In this document: positions 51,992-61,223 of the stretch, in pieces
Position numbering within the stretch: the first letter of the stretch is position 1
How the letters are laid out: every line of letters begins with the position of its first letter
Source of the DNA: SHAN690 sp038131955
Lineage (GTDB): Bacteria; Bacteroidota; Bacteroidia; Flavobacteriales_G; Salibacteraceae
DNA length: 64,000 nt
Reading direction: 5' to 3'
NCBI GenBank assembly: GCA_038131955.1
Contig: JAYPQK010000001.1
Span: 1 to 64,000 of the forward strand
Translations under genes and position numbers: made by a program
The notes under the pieces: model-generated
What the model saw: the letters and a program-made list of their open reading frames with translations, nothing else
The model's database searches: none
What the model was told of the DNA's origin: nothing

Positions 51992-52084
51992 TTACTTCTT
52001 CTTCTTGTGACGATTCTTTCTCAAACGCTTCTTGCGCTTGTGAGTCGCCATCTTGTGTCTTTTTCTTTTCTTACCGCTTGGCAT
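51992..52084 (-). CDS. AURKAIP1/COX24-domain small basic protein (30 aa)
   Basis: The 30-residue frame MPSGKKRKRHKMATHKRKKR continues LRKNRHKKKK and is two-thirds Lys/Arg/His. The pattern KKRKRHKMATHKRKKRLRKNRHK matches what I recall of the AURKAIP1/COX24 domain (mitochondrial mS38-like), annotated as tiny proteins in many Bacteroidota. Related proteins bind the small ribosomal subunit, so a ribosome-associated role is inferred. It starts one base after the TPR gene stop and precedes rng by 41 bases, inside a gene unit for RNA and nucleoid functions. Confidence 0.8.
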   Translation of the reverse strand: MPSGKKRKRHKMATHKRKKRLRKNRHKKKK

Positions 52085-52085
52085 C

Positions 52086-52580
52086 TCAATTTGGTATTTG
52101 ATTCAACATTGTCTGAGCTTCCTCTCGGAGCTCCGAATTATTTTGATCCATCTCCAGAAAAGACTGAAGATGAGCTTTCGCTTCAACTGTCTTCCCCAAG
52201 TTCAGTTTGGCCATTCCTAACCAGTAATTCGACTCTGCGAATTCAGGATCGATCTTCTGAACGATATCAAACCGCTCAACGACCTTTTCCCACTGGTTGG
52301 TCTGTGCCGAGAACCTACCCAAGTGATACTGAGCTCTGAAGTTCGACGGATTCTCTTCCGCGATCTGTCGGAGCAATAATATCCCCTGCATCGGTGCTTC
52401 GCTGGCGATGATAGCCAAGGCCGAATCGATCTGATTCTCAACCGTGGGCGGCTCATTGTTGGCCACTTCCTCCGCAGAGGCTACCATATCACCCGCGTGG
52501 CGGGGAGCAAACATGAAAAGAACGATCAACGCGACGGTGATCCCAATAGCCAGGTAATGCTTCGTGCTGAATCCGGCCAT
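52086..52580 (-). CDS. Membrane-anchored TPR protein
   Basis: The 164-residue protein has an N-terminal membrane helix (HYLAIGITVALIVLFMF, about 8-24). It then has three TPR-like repeats (MQGILLLRQIAEENPSNFRAQYHLG; WEKVVERFDIVQKIDPEFAESNYWLG; GKTVEAKAHLQSFLEMDQNN, each about 34 residues). It likely presents a protein-binding surface in the periplasm or cytoplasm; partner unknown. It sits 10 bases after hup and one base before the 30-aa basic protein gene. Confidence 0.85.
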   Translation of the reverse strand: MAGFSTKHYLAIGITVALIVLFMFAPRHAGDMVASAEEVANNEPPTVENQIDSALAIIASEAPMQGILLLRQIAEENPSNFRAQYHLGRFSAQTNQWEKVVERFDIVQKIDPEFAESNYWLGMAKLNLGKTVEAKAHLQSFLEMDQNNSELREEAQTMLNQIPN

Positions 52581-52590
52581 TCGACCCGTC

Positions 52591-52881
52591 TTACTTTACC
52601 TTCACATTCTTCTTCACCTTGTCTACGAATGTCTTCGCAGGTTTGAAGGCTGGAATGTTGTGAGCAGGAATAATGATCGTCGTGTTCTTGGAAATATTGC
52701 GGCCCGTCTTCTCCGCACGCTCCTTCACGATGAAGCTTCCAAATCCACGCAAATACACATTCTCACCTCGTGCCAATGAATTCTTGACACTGTTCATGAA
52801 CGCCTCTACAGTGGTCAATACCTCTGTCTTTTCTACTCCAGTCTTTTCCGCAATTTCCGTTACGATTTCTGCCTTCGTCAT
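52591..52881 (-). CDS. HU/IHF-family DNA-binding protein
   Basis: The 96-residue nucleoid protein has the HU core: MTKAEIVTEIAEKTG, LRGFGSFIVKERAEKTGRN (beta-arm start) and IIIPAHNIPAFKPAKTF, where the usual arm-tip proline region is present. The C-terminus is lysine-rich. It bends DNA and organises the chromosome. It heads a four-gene unit with a TATCTTTG box 62 bases upstream. Confidence 0.95.
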   Translation of the reverse strand: MTKAEIVTEIAEKTGVEKTEVLTTVEAFMNSVKNSLARGENVYLRGFGSFIVKERAEKTGRNISKNTTIIIPAHNIPAFKPAKTFVDKVKKNVKVK

Positions 52882-52943
52882 TATTTTCCTCTGTTATAAA
52901 CTTTTGATATTCAGTGTTTTTACCGATTTCAAAAAACGGACTG

Positions 52944-52951
52944 CAAAGATA
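52944..52951 (-). promoter_or_regulatory. TAnnTTTG promoter box for the HU-TPR-rng unit
   Basis: TATCTTTG on the minus strand lies in the divergent spacer with mutY, 62 bases before the HU start. On the opposite strand TATTTTCG (52987-52994, one mismatch) may serve mutY. Confidence 0.45.
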
Positions 52952-53002
52952 GAATCATTTTAATACGTTGAAAGCCAAGGAGCAAGTATTTTCGCGTCTT
53001 TG

Positions 53003-54058
53003 ATGGAGGAATTACGATCAGCACTGCGCAATTGGTACCTGGAGCACAAGCGTGACCTACCTTGGAGAGAGGCTCCCACGCCCTATCACATCTGGCTATC
53101 CGAGATCATCCTGCAGCAAACTCGGGTGGCACAGGGATTGGAATACTACCATCGATTCACGGAAGAGTTCCCCACCGTTCAGGACCTCGCCTCTGCCGAG
53201 GAAGATCGCGTACTCCGCCTTTGGCAAGGACTGGGCTATTATAATAGAGCCCGCAACCTGCACGCCGCGGCAAAGCAAGCAGTTCATGAATTCAACGGAC
53301 ATTTCCCCGAGTCCTACGAAGGACTTTTAAAACTGAAAGGCGTCGGAGCCTATACCGCTGCCGCGATCGCTTCCATAGCATTTCAACTTCCTCGTGCTGC
53401 TATGGATGGCAATGTGATACGGGTGATCGCTCGATTGGATGGAATAACGGACGATGTCGGCAAGGCTAGCACTCAGAAGCAGATACAGGCTCGAGCGGAT
53501 GAGATGCTGAACACGCTCCACCCGGGCGACCACAACCAAGCGATGATGGAACTCGGTGCTACGGTCTGTACACCAAAAACACCGAATTGCGAAGCCTGCC
53601 CCGTGCAATTCGCTTGCACCGCTTATCGACAAGACCTCCAAAGAGAGCTGCCGAGAAAAGAGAAAAAAGTCAAGCGCCGTAGTAGGTACTTGCACTACAT
53701 CGTACCCACTTTGGCAGAAGAGACGCTCTTGGAGCAACGCGGAACCAACGACATCTGGGCGTCCTTGTACCAATTTCCCATGATCGAAACCTCAGACGAT
53801 GAGGAGTTGCAATTGAGCCAGATAGAAAAGCGCATCGGAAGTGATGACATCGAGTTGGTTCGAGTGAGAAAAGCGGCCAAACACGTCCTGAGTCATCAGG
53901 ACCTACACGCCACCTTCTACCATGTAAAGGTCAGTGAGTGGAATTCTCCCGAGGGAAACATCGTCGCCTTGGAGGAACTTAGTACGTTTGCCCTCCCGAG
54001 ACTCATCGATCGCTATTTGGAAAACTACGCGGTGATCGATGGCAAAAAGCGGCATTAA
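53003..54058 (+). CDS. mutY: A/G-specific adenine DNA glycosylase
   Basis: The 351-residue enzyme removes adenine mispaired with 8-oxoguanine. Visible are WREAPTPYHIWLSEIILQQT, the helix-hairpin-helix LKGVGAYTAAAIA, catalytic Asp135 (MDGNVIRV), and the 4Fe-4S ligands Cys189, Cys196, Cys199, Cys205 (C-x6-C-x2-C-x5-C). A Nudix-like MutT C-terminal domain follows (about 225-345). It is the first gene of the mutY-ssb-gldE-gldD order common in Flavobacteriia. Confidence 0.96.
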   Translation: MEELRSALRNWYLEHKRDLPWREAPTPYHIWLSEIILQQTRVAQGLEYYHRFTEEFPTVQDLASAEEDRVLRLWQGLGYYNRARNLHAAAKQAVHEFNGHFPESYEGLLKLKGVGAYTAAAIASIAFQLPRAAMDGNVIRVIARLDGITDDVGKASTQKQIQARADEMLNTLHPGDHNQAMMELGATVCTPKTPNCEACPVQFACTAYRQDLQRELPRKEKKVKRRSRYLHYIVPTLAEETLLEQRGTNDIWASLYQFPMIETSDDEELQLSQIEKRIGSDDIELVRVRKAAKHVLSHQDLHATFYHVKVSEWNSPEGNIVALEELSTFALPRLIDRYLENYAVIDGKKRH

Positions 54059-54062
54059 TCCT

Positions 54063-54070
54063 TAAGTTTG
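54063..54070 (+). promoter_or_regulatory. TAnnTTTG promoter box for ssb
   Basis: TAAGTTTG ends 20 bases before the ssb ATG, in the short spacer behind mutY. Confidence 0.45.
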
Positions 54071-54090
54071 TTTAAACCCAAAAGATAGTC

Positions 54091-54546
54091 ATGGCAGGAG
54101 GTGTTAATAAGGTGATTCTAATTGGTAATCTGGGCGCTGATCCAGAGGTCCGAACGCTAACGAGTGGAGCGAAAGTGGCGCGCATTCGCATTGCTACTTC
54201 TGAAAGCTATACCAACCGTGAGGGCGAGCGGGTTACCAACACCGAATGGCACAGCGTCAACCTCTGGAGAGGATTGGCCGATATCGCCGAGCGCTATCTT
54301 AAAACAGGCAACACCGTCTATATCGAAGGTAAGTTGCGCACGCGCAGCTACGACGATAAGGAAGGCGTAACGAGGTATGTCACCGAAATCGAGGCCGACA
54401 ACATGACCATGTTGGGAGGCAGAAACGATGGAGGACAGGGGCAATCGCAACCTCAATCGCAATCGCAATCGCAACCTAAATCTCAGTCCAGTCCGGCTTC
54501 TTCTGATGGAGGGACAGATTCGGACGATGATGATCTTCCCTTTTAA
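54091..54546 (+). CDS. ssb: Single-stranded DNA-binding protein
   Basis: The 151-residue protein has the OB-fold core (NKVILIGNLGADPEVR, TEWHSVNLWRGLADIAERYLKTG, YIEGKLRTRSYDDKEG). It then has a Gln/Ser-rich linker coded by a CAATCG-type hexamer array (about 54438-54480) and the conserved acidic tip DDDLPF that recruits partner proteins. It lies between mutY and gldE. Confidence 0.96.
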   Translation: MAGGVNKVILIGNLGADPEVRTLTSGAKVARIRIATSESYTNREGERVTNTEWHSVNLWRGLADIAERYLKTGNTVYIEGKLRTRSYDDKEGVTRYVTEIEADNMTMLGGRNDGGQGQSQPQSQSQSQPKSQSSPASSDGGTDSDDDDLPF

Positions 54547-54562
54547 CTAAAGCCACAGCACT

Positions 54563-55900
54563 TTGGACCCTGGTGAACCGTCATCGAGTATCCTTCTAGA
54601 CATTCTTCAACCTTGGAATTATTCGATCGCCTTTGGCTGGTTGGCCATGGTGATCTTGCTCTTGCTCTCTGCCCTGATCAGCGGATCGGAGGTAGCCTTC
54701 TTTTCCCTCAGTCCTAAGGACAAGCAGACCATCGAAGAGGAGGAATCGACACTTTCTAACCTCGTGATGGAGCTTCTGAAGAGACCTAAGCGACTCCTCG
54801 CTACCATCCTGATCGGCAACAACCTTGTCAACGTCGCCATCATTATTCTTTCATCCCTTTTGATGGAGATGATGTTTGACTTCACCGGGCGTGAGGTCTT
54901 GGCGTTCGTGATCCAAGTGGTCGTGGTTACGCTCATCATCCTATTGGTAGGTGAGATCTCTCCTAAGGTATACGCTTCGAAGCAGGCCGTACGACTCAGC
55001 CTTTTCATGGCACGCCCCCTTTCCATCATGTCTCGTATCTTCTCTCCACTCTCCCAGATGTTGGTCAAGGGAACACGCAAGATCGATGCACGAGCACGAG
55101 AAGCCGACACTTCAGGACTCATCACCGCAGACGAACTCAACCACGCCTTGGAGATCACAAGCGATTCTACCACCGGCGAGGACGAAAAGCGCATCCTTAG
55201 TGGCATCGTTCGTTTTGGATCAACCGAAGTCCGACAGGTCATGACCCCACGTGTGGACGTGATCAGCTTTGACGTGAAGATGACCTACAAGGAGCTGAAT
55301 GAACAGATCATCGAGCACGGATATAGTCGTATTCCTGTGTATGAAGAATCCTTCGACAACGTACAGGGCATCCTCTACGTCAAGGACCTCCTGAGTCACC
55401 TCAATGAGCCCGAAGACTTCGATTGGAGACCACTGCTTCGCACACCGACGTTTGTGACGGAAAACAAAAAACTAGACGACCTGCTCCGCGAATTCCAAGA
55501 CGACAAGAACCACATGGCGGTGGTCGTGGATGAATATGGCGGAAGCTCGGGGGTGATCACCTTGGAAGACATCATCGAAGAGATCGTAGGTGAGATCAGC
55601 GATGAGTTTGACGACGAAGAACTGGTCTACACTAAGATCGACGAAAACAACTACGTCTTTGAAGGAAAGATGGCCCTGATCGATATGTATCGTGTCTTGA
55701 ACATCGAGGGGGAAGAGTTCGAAAAGCAGAAAGGCGATAGCGACTCGATCGCCGGCTTCATTTTGGAGATGGCGGGCAAGATCCCTCAGAAGAACGAGCG
55801 GGTCAAATTCGGACAATATCTATTCACCGTGGAGGCGGCAGATAAACGCAGGGTGAAGCGGGTCAAGGTGACCTTACTCGGAAACGAAGACGTTCGATGA
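54563..55900 (+). CDS. gldE: Gliding motility-associated membrane protein GldE (CNNM/CBS type)
   Basis: The 445-residue protein starts at TTG. It has an N-terminal DUF21/CNNM membrane domain (four helices, about 20-160, with SALISGSEVAFFSLSP and ILIGNNLVNVAIIILSSL), two CBS domains (VMTPRVDVISF; MAVVVDEYGGSSGVITLEDIIEEIVGEI), and a CorC_HlyC domain at the end. Position immediately before gldD with a four-base overlap (ATGA) identifies it as GldE rather than a generic hemolysin-like CorC protein. GldE is known to support GldD function in Flavobacterium johnsoniae. Confidence 0.92.
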   Translation: MDPGEPSSSILLDILQPWNYSIAFGWLAMVILLLLSALISGSEVAFFSLSPKDKQTIEEEESTLSNLVMELLKRPKRLLATILIGNNLVNVAIIILSSLLMEMMFDFTGREVLAFVIQVVVVTLIILLVGEISPKVYASKQAVRLSLFMARPLSIMSRIFSPLSQMLVKGTRKIDARAREADTSGLITADELNHALEITSDSTTGEDEKRILSGIVRFGSTEVRQVMTPRVDVISFDVKMTYKELNEQIIEHGYSRIPVYEESFDNVQGILYVKDLLSHLNEPEDFDWRPLLRTPTFVTENKKLDDLLREFQDDKNHMAVVVDEYGGSSGVITLEDIIEEIVGEISDEFDDEELVYTKIDENNYVFEGKMALIDMYRVLNIEGEEFEKQKGDSDSIAGFILEMAGKIPQKNERVKFGQYLFTVEAADKRRVKRVKVTLLGNEDVR

Positions 55901-56499
55901 AGCATCTCCTTTCGATCATCGCTTTAGTCGTCGTTCTTGCCGGCTGCAAAGACGACCCGATCCCAAAGCCACGCGCTTACGCTCGGATCGACCTTCCTGA
56001 GCACGACTATTTCTACGCCGGAGGTGAAAAGTGGGACTGTCCCTACTCCTTCGACTTTTCGAAGTACAGTGCCATCACGGTACATCCGCGGTACGAAGAC
56101 AGCACGTGCTGGTACAACCTCTACTACCCGAAGTACAAGGCTACCCTTCACCTGACCTATACACAGGTCAACGAAGACCTCGGTCAGCACATCGAAGACA
56201 GTCGTAAGCTTGCGATGAAGCACATCACCAAGGCCGCGCAGATCGAAGAGCAACTGATCGAGCGCCCGGATGAACGTGTGTACGGGATCGTGTACGACTT
56301 TGCCGGAGAAACGGCTTCGGACCTTCAGTTCTTCTTGACAGATAGCACCGAACACTTTTTACGCGGAGCACTCTATTTCAATGTGCGTCCGAATAAAGAC
56401 AGCCTAGCACCAGTGATCCGTTATGTGAAGGATGACATCAACCACCTCATTCAGTCGCTCCACTGGGACGGAACGAGTGCTGGTAGTACAGGTGAATGA
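55897..56499 (+). CDS. gldD: Gliding motility lipoprotein GldD
   Basis: The 200-residue lipoprotein has signal MKHLLSIIALVVVLAGCKDD with lipobox LAGC (Cys17). The mature sequence PKPRAYARIDLPEHDY, KWDCPYSFDFSKYS, and YPKYKATLHLTY is that of GldD. GldD is an essential gliding and T9SS-associated lipoprotein in F. johnsoniae; its exact step is unclear. The 3' end overlaps the convergent heme A synthase gene by 53 bases. Confidence 0.95.
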   Translation: MKHLLSIIALVVVLAGCKDDPIPKPRAYARIDLPEHDYFYAGGEKWDCPYSFDFSKYSAITVHPRYEDSTCWYNLYYPKYKATLHLTYTQVNEDLGQHIEDSRKLAMKHITKAAQIEEQLIERPDERVYGIVYDFAGETASDLQFFLTDSTEHFLRGALYFNVRPNKDSLAPVIRYVKDDINHLIQSLHWDGTSAGSTGE

Positions 56500-57481
56500 T
56501 CGCAAGCAAGACGATCAAGGCGAATACCTGGTGGATGACCCCCATGTAGATCGGCACTTCCATCAAGAGCGTGATCACACCCAGCAAGAATTGGATCCCG
56601 ATCGCCACACACACGAACATCGAAGCGCGCATCAATCGCGGCGACCACGACAATGATCTGCGCCAAAGCACGATAGCCAAGATGAGCACGACCAAGCCCA
56701 ACGTACGATGCACGAATTGAACCCCTGATCTTCCTTCGAAAAAGTTAGAAATGAGCGGTTCCAACGCCGTTACAGCGGGTGAGATGATCGAGCCGTCCAT
56801 GAGCGGCCAGGTATTATGGATCCACCCGGCACGCAGACCTGCGACGAAGGCACCATAGATGATCTGAATGAACACGGCTGAACCGATCCATACTGCCCAC
56901 TTCCGGTTGGAGGTCACCTCACGTTCCTCTTGTCCATAATTGCGGTAGCGCATTGCTACCCAGAAGATGTAACTGCACGCAATGAAAGCGGTAGAGAGGT
57001 GAGCGGCTAAGCGATAATGACTCACGCGGGGCACGTCGACCAATCCGCTCTTGACCATGAACCACCCCAGCAAGGCTTGAAAAGCGCCGAGGGCCAAGAT
57101 GATCAAGAAATGCTTCAGCATGTCCTTCGGGATCCAGCGTTTCCAGAGGAAGAAGACGAAGGGAATGATGAAGATCACCCCGATCATGCGGCCAAACATG
57201 CGGTGGATGTATTCCCACCAGTAGATCGATTGAAAATCTTCGAGCGTGAAGTGGGTGTGCACCTCTTTGAATTCCGGAGATGCCTGGTACAGTTCAAACT
57301 CAGCCTGCCACGCTTCATTTGTAGTCGGAGGCAACGACCCAGCAAAGCTCCATTGGGTCATGGATAATCCTGAATGGGTCAATCTCGTGATTCCCCCTAT
57401 GACCACCATTCCGAGCACCAGGACGATGCCGAGGTACAACCAATTGGTTACTATAGATTTTGGGATAAAGGAATCGCTCAT
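56447..57481 (-). CDS. ctaA: Heme A synthase (COX15/CtaA)
   Basis: The 344-residue membrane enzyme oxidises heme O to heme A for cytochrome oxidase. It has eight membrane helices with heme-ligand histidines in VIGGITRLTHSGLSM, EYIHRMFGRMIG, SHYRLAAHLSTAF, and QFVHRTLGLVV. The length and HR-motif pairs match the COX15 (type 2) branch. It is convergent with gldD and precedes no other cox gene here. Confidence 0.93.
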   Translation of the reverse strand: MSDSFIPKSIVTNWLYLGIVLVLGMVVIGGITRLTHSGLSMTQWSFAGSLPPTTNEAWQAEFELYQASPEFKEVHTHFTLEDFQSIYWWEYIHRMFGRMIGVIFIIPFVFFLWKRWIPKDMLKHFLIILALGAFQALLGWFMVKSGLVDVPRVSHYRLAAHLSTAFIACSYIFWVAMRYRNYGQEEREVTSNRKWAVWIGSAVFIQIIYGAFVAGLRAGWIHNTWPLMDGSIISPAVTALEPLISNFFEGRSGVQFVHRTLGLVVLILAIVLWRRSLSWSPRLMRASMFVCVAIGIQFLLGVITLLMEVPIYMGVIHQVFALIVLLAIIHLYYQHSFRPSGATE

Positions 57482-57523
57482 TGCTGCTCATTTATTTCAA
57501 TAACAACCGAGCGCAAAAATGGC

Positions 57524-57769
57524 TTAGAAAATGAAGCGAAAAACGTCGAATACGTTGGGGAACTGAAAATCACTGGCTTCTTCGTCGGTGCTCTGAGGCT
57601 TATTCAAACGCTCTTCGGTCAATTCCTTGACCTTTTCTTCATCGATCTGAACGATTGCCTCACCCATCGCGTCCTTCTTGCAGAACTGAATGCCCTCAGA
57701 TTTCACGCCTGAAATAGCGAGTAATCCGACAAAGGCAACTGCAACGAACTTATAACCAAGTGTTTTCAT
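57524..57769 (-). CDS. Small exported protein of unknown function (81 aa)
   Basis: The 81-residue protein has a signal-like N-terminus (MKTLGYKFVAVAFVGLLAIS, cleavage probably near residue 24). The mature part is acidic (IDEEKVKELTEERLNKPQSTDEEA) and ends in the aromatic FPNVFDVFRFIF. I recognise no family. A TAnnTTTG box (57777-57784) ends seven bases before the ATG, which supports expression. Confidence 0.6.
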   Translation of the reverse strand: MKTLGYKFVAVAFVGLLAISGVKSEGIQFCKKDAMGEAIVQIDEEKVKELTEERLNKPQSTDEEASDFQFPNVFDVFRFIF

Positions 57770-57776
57770 GGAGAAG

Positions 57777-57784
57777 CAAATATA
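57777..57784 (-). promoter_or_regulatory. TAnnTTTG promoter box for the 81-aa exported protein
   Basis: TATATTTG on the minus strand ends seven bases before the start codon at 57769. Confidence 0.4.
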
Positions 57785-57841
57785 ATCCGAAAAGCTTTAC
57801 TCCGTCATTTCGTCTGCCCATAAGTTGTGGGATGCACACGT

Positions 57842-57849
57842 TATCTTTG
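57842..57849 (+). promoter_or_regulatory. TAnnTTTG promoter box for tatC
   Basis: TATCTTTG ends eleven bases before the ATG at 57861. It also shows that the more upstream TTG start (57825) is not used. Confidence 0.45.
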
Positions 57850-57860
57850 CCGGCCTTAAC

Positions 57861-58703
57861 ATGGAAGACCAAAAACGCATAGACGGGGAAGCCGATGAAA
57901 TGTCCTTTCTGGATCATCTAGAGATCCTTCGTTGGCACCTGATCCGCTCTGTCGTAGCGATCATGGTGGCTGCGATCGGTGCGTTCATTTTCAAGGGCTT
58001 CATCTTCGACGTCCTGATCTTCGGCCCGAAGAACCCTGAGTTTCTGACCTACCGCGCCTTGTGCAAGATGTCTAATGTCTTGAGCGATTCGATCCCTGCC
58101 CTCTTTCCTGATGGCGCCATCTGCATCGGCCAGGACCTGCCGGACCTGGTCAACCTGACGATGGCGGGACAATTTTCCGCGCACATCCTCACTTCATTGA
58201 TCGCGGGTTTGATCTTGGCCTTTCCTTTCATCCTTTGGGAAGTGTGGAGATTCATCAGTCCGGGTCTGCGCAAGACGGAGCGCAACATGGCCAGAGGCTT
58301 CATCTTCAGCGCCTCGATCCTATTTTTCTCGGGCGTGCTTTTCGGCTACTTCATCATCAGCCCGTTGTCGATCAATTTCTTCTTGAACTATCAGGTCAGC
58401 GACACGGTATTGAATAGCCCTACCCTTTCGACCTACATCTCGTTGATCACCAGTGTGGTCATCGCTTGCGGTGCGGTGTTCGAACTTCCGATCCTGATCT
58501 TCTTCTTGACCAAGTTGGGCATCGTGAATCCGAAATTGCTTAAAGGGTTTAGAAGACACGCTCTGGTCGTAGCCTTGATCCTTTCGGCGGTGATCACTCC
58601 ACCTGACGTTTTCAGTCAGATCCTCGTCTCTATACCGATCTTGATCTTATACGAACTTAGTATCTGGATCTCACGTATAGTAACCAAGCGTCAAGCCGAT
58701 TAA
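57861..58703 (+). CDS. tatC: Twin-arginine translocase subunit TatC
   Basis: The 280-residue protein has six membrane helices and TatC hallmarks: MSFLDHLEILRWHLIRSV near the N-terminus, FPFILWEVWRFISPGLRKTERN, and the GFRRHALVVALILSAVITPPDVFSQ end. TatC recognises twin-arginine signals of folded exported proteins. The start is set at ATG 57861. No tatA/tatB gene is adjacent. Confidence 0.95.
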   Translation: MEDQKRIDGEADEMSFLDHLEILRWHLIRSVVAIMVAAIGAFIFKGFIFDVLIFGPKNPEFLTYRALCKMSNVLSDSIPALFPDGAICIGQDLPDLVNLTMAGQFSAHILTSLIAGLILAFPFILWEVWRFISPGLRKTERNMARGFIFSASILFFSGVLFGYFIISPLSINFFLNYQVSDTVLNSPTLSTYISLITSVVIACGAVFELPILIFFLTKLGIVNPKLLKGFRRHALVVALILSAVITPPDVFSQILVSIPILILYELSIWISRIVTKRQAD

Positions 58704-58744
58704 ACTTGTAGCTTTCCTGCCCGGAACTTACTGAACCGAATCAC

Positions 58745-61222
58745 TTGGAAACGAGGCTACGTCGCATATTCATTCCTTTGATCGCCTTGCTATTGCTGGC
58801 GTCAGCTGCTATGGCTCAGCGCACGATCGTGACCGGCAAGGTCACCGATAAAGCCACGGGTGAGCCGCTTCCGTTCGTCAACGTTTTTTTCAAAGACAGC
58901 AAGATCGGTACAGCCAGCGATGTGAACGGGTACTATCGTATCGAGACCTACTACCCCACTGATTCGCTCGTCGCTTCCATGATCGGCTATGCTCGCCTCT
59001 CGAAGCGGGTGAAGTCAGACCAAGTACAGGTCATCGACTTTGCCATGCCGGCTTCGGGGATCAATTTGGGTGAGGTGACGGTAGTTGCGGACAAGAAAGA
59101 GAAGGATCCGGCGGTAGAGATCATGAAAAAGGTAGTGCGAAACAAGAAGGCCAACAACCGAGAAAAGCTGGACGCCTACGAGTATTCGGTCTACAACAAG
59201 ATCGAGTTTGACATCAATAACATCGACGACGAGTTCAGGAACAGAAAGGTGATGAAGCCATTTGAGTTCATCTTCGACAACATGGACTCCACTTCGGAGG
59301 AGAAAGCCTTCCTGCCGATCTTCCTGACCGAGTCGAAGTCGCGCTACTTCTACACCCGCAACCCTAAGAACAACAAAGAGATCATCGAAGCCACGAAGGT
59401 GGCCGGGGTCAAGAATGAGAGCGTCAGTCAATTCATGGGCGACATGTATGCCCAAACTAACATCTACGACAACTTCGTCGGGGCCTTCGGTAAGGAATTC
59501 GTCAGTCCGATCTCCGACTTCGGAGCACTGAGTTATAAGTACTACCTCCTCGATAGCGCTGTGCTGGACAACCGATACAAGTGCTTCAAGATCGCCTTCC
59601 TGCCGCGTCGAAAGGGTGAGCTGGTCTTTGAAGGAGAAATGTGGATCCACGACACCACCTTCGCCGTGAAGCAGATCGAGGCCACGATCCGCAAGGATGC
59701 CAACTTGAATTGGGTGGATGGATTTCGGGTGTATCACGAATACAATCAGGTACAACCTGAGGTCTGGATGCTGACCAAGGAGAACGTCGTGGTCGACTTC
59801 AATGTCTCCGATAAGGCGGTTGGTTTTTACGGAAGAAAGACCACCGTCTACGACGACTTCGTCATCAATGAACCCAAGCCTTCGGAGTTCTTCAGTTTAT
59901 TCAACAACATCGAGGTCAACGAGGACGCCAACGAAAAACCGGACGAGTATTGGGATGAGCAGCGACCGGAAGAACTGAGTGAGACCGAGTCGCAGATCTA
60001 CGACATGGTTGACACCATTCAGAATATTCCCGCTTTCCGGACCTATGTTGACATCATCACGCTTTTCGTCACGGGGTATAAAGAACTGAAGTACGTAGAC
60101 CTCGGGCCGTACTTCACCTTCTTCAGCTTCAATCAGATCGAGGGAGTGAGGCTGCGCGTTGGAGGAAATACCAACGCCGATTTCAGTACACGGCTCGAAT
60201 TTTCGGGTTACGTAGCCTACGGTTTCAAGGACCAATTGATAAAGTATTCCGGGGGAAACCGCATTTTCTTATCCAAGCGACCGAGGCAGATCGTGAGTTT
60301 ACTGCATCGACGCGACCTTGAACAACTGGGTCAAAGTGCCAACGCCTGGCGAACGGACAACATCCTTTCTTCCGTTTTTCGTCGGACACCCAACAACCAA
60401 CTCAACGCCTTTGAAGAATACAAGGTCGATTACAACATCGAGTACTTCCCTGGATTCAGCACCGGGCTCGGATACAACCGCAGGGACATCTGGTCGGTAG
60501 GGTCGATCCCTTTTCAGCAGGAAGTTTCAGACGGAAGCTTACAGAATGTCAATCGCATCAGCACCTCGGAAGTCCGGGTTTCAGCGAGGCTAGCAGTAGA
60601 TGAGAAGTTCATCAACGGCGAATTGGACCGCGTCAGTTTGGGCACGAAGTATCCGTTATTACGGGCCGAGGCCGTCTTCGGCATCAATGGATTTCTCGAA
60701 GGTGAATACGAATACCAGCGCGTATCGCTCAACATTCAAGACCGCATCGAATTCAGTCCACTCGGCGTGAGTGACATCACCTTAGAAGTAGGCAAGATAT
60801 GGGGAACGCTGCCTTTTCCCCTTCTGCAGCTGTACAGTGGCAACGAAACCTATTTCTACGATGCGTATGCGTTCAACCTGATGAACTTCTATGAATTCGT
60901 CGGCGACGAATGGGCCACGCTGTTTTGGGTTCATCACTTCAATGGACTTTTGTTCAACAAGGTGCCGCTGTTTCGGAAGCTAAAATGGCGGGAGGTTGCC
61001 ACGCTTCGCGCCGCCATTGGGGACCTTTCTGACCGACACCGCTCAGAGATGGTATTTCCGCAAGACCTATTTAATCTTAACAAGCCATACGCTGAAGCTG
61101 GAATCGGCGTTGAGAACATTCTAAAACTCTTCCGTGTGGATGCTTTATGGAGATTGACCTATCTAGACAATCCAGACGTCGTACCTTTCGGCCTTCGATT
61201 AACCTTCCAATTCGACTTCTAA
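58745..61222 (+). CDS. DUF5686/carboxypeptidase-like regulatory domain outer-membrane protein
   Basis: The 825-residue protein starts at TTG with signal LRRIFIPLIALLLLASAAMA. A CarboxypepD_reg-like domain follows (residues about 25-115: GKVTDKATGEPLPFVNVFFKDS, split). The central and C-terminal part matches DUF5686 with VNRISTSEVRVSAR and predicted beta strands ending RLTFQFDF, which suggests an outer-membrane barrel. The N-terminal domain resembles that of TonB-dependent receptors, but no plug is present. Function unknown. The stop is two bases before lptB, so the two are co-transcribed. Confidence 0.85.
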   Translation: METRLRRIFIPLIALLLLASAAMAQRTIVTGKVTDKATGEPLPFVNVFFKDSKIGTASDVNGYYRIETYYPTDSLVASMIGYARLSKRVKSDQVQVIDFAMPASGINLGEVTVVADKKEKDPAVEIMKKVVRNKKANNREKLDAYEYSVYNKIEFDINNIDDEFRNRKVMKPFEFIFDNMDSTSEEKAFLPIFLTESKSRYFYTRNPKNNKEIIEATKVAGVKNESVSQFMGDMYAQTNIYDNFVGAFGKEFVSPISDFGALSYKYYLLDSAVLDNRYKCFKIAFLPRRKGELVFEGEMWIHDTTFAVKQIEATIRKDANLNWVDGFRVYHEYNQVQPEVWMLTKENVVVDFNVSDKAVGFYGRKTTVYDDFVINEPKPSEFFSLFNNIEVNEDANEKPDEYWDEQRPEELSETESQIYDMVDTIQNIPAFRTYVDIITLFVTGYKELKYVDLGPYFTFFSFNQIEGVRLRVGGNTNADFSTRLEFSGYVAYGFKDQLIKYSGGNRIFLSKRPRQIVSLLHRRDLEQLGQSANAWRTDNILSSVFRRTPNNQLNAFEEYKVDYNIEYFPGFSTGLGYNRRDIWSVGSIPFQQEVSDGSLQNVNRISTSEVRVSARLAVDEKFINGELDRVSLGTKYPLLRAEAVFGINGFLEGEYEYQRVSLNIQDRIEFSPLGVSDITLEVGKIWGTLPFPLLQLYSGNETYFYDAYAFNLMNFYEFVGDEWATLFWVHHFNGLLFNKVPLFRKLKWREVATLRAAIGDLSDRHRSEMVFPQDLFNLNKPYAEAGIGVENILKLFRVDALWRLTYLDNPDVVPFGLRLTFQFDF

Positions 61223-61223
61223 T

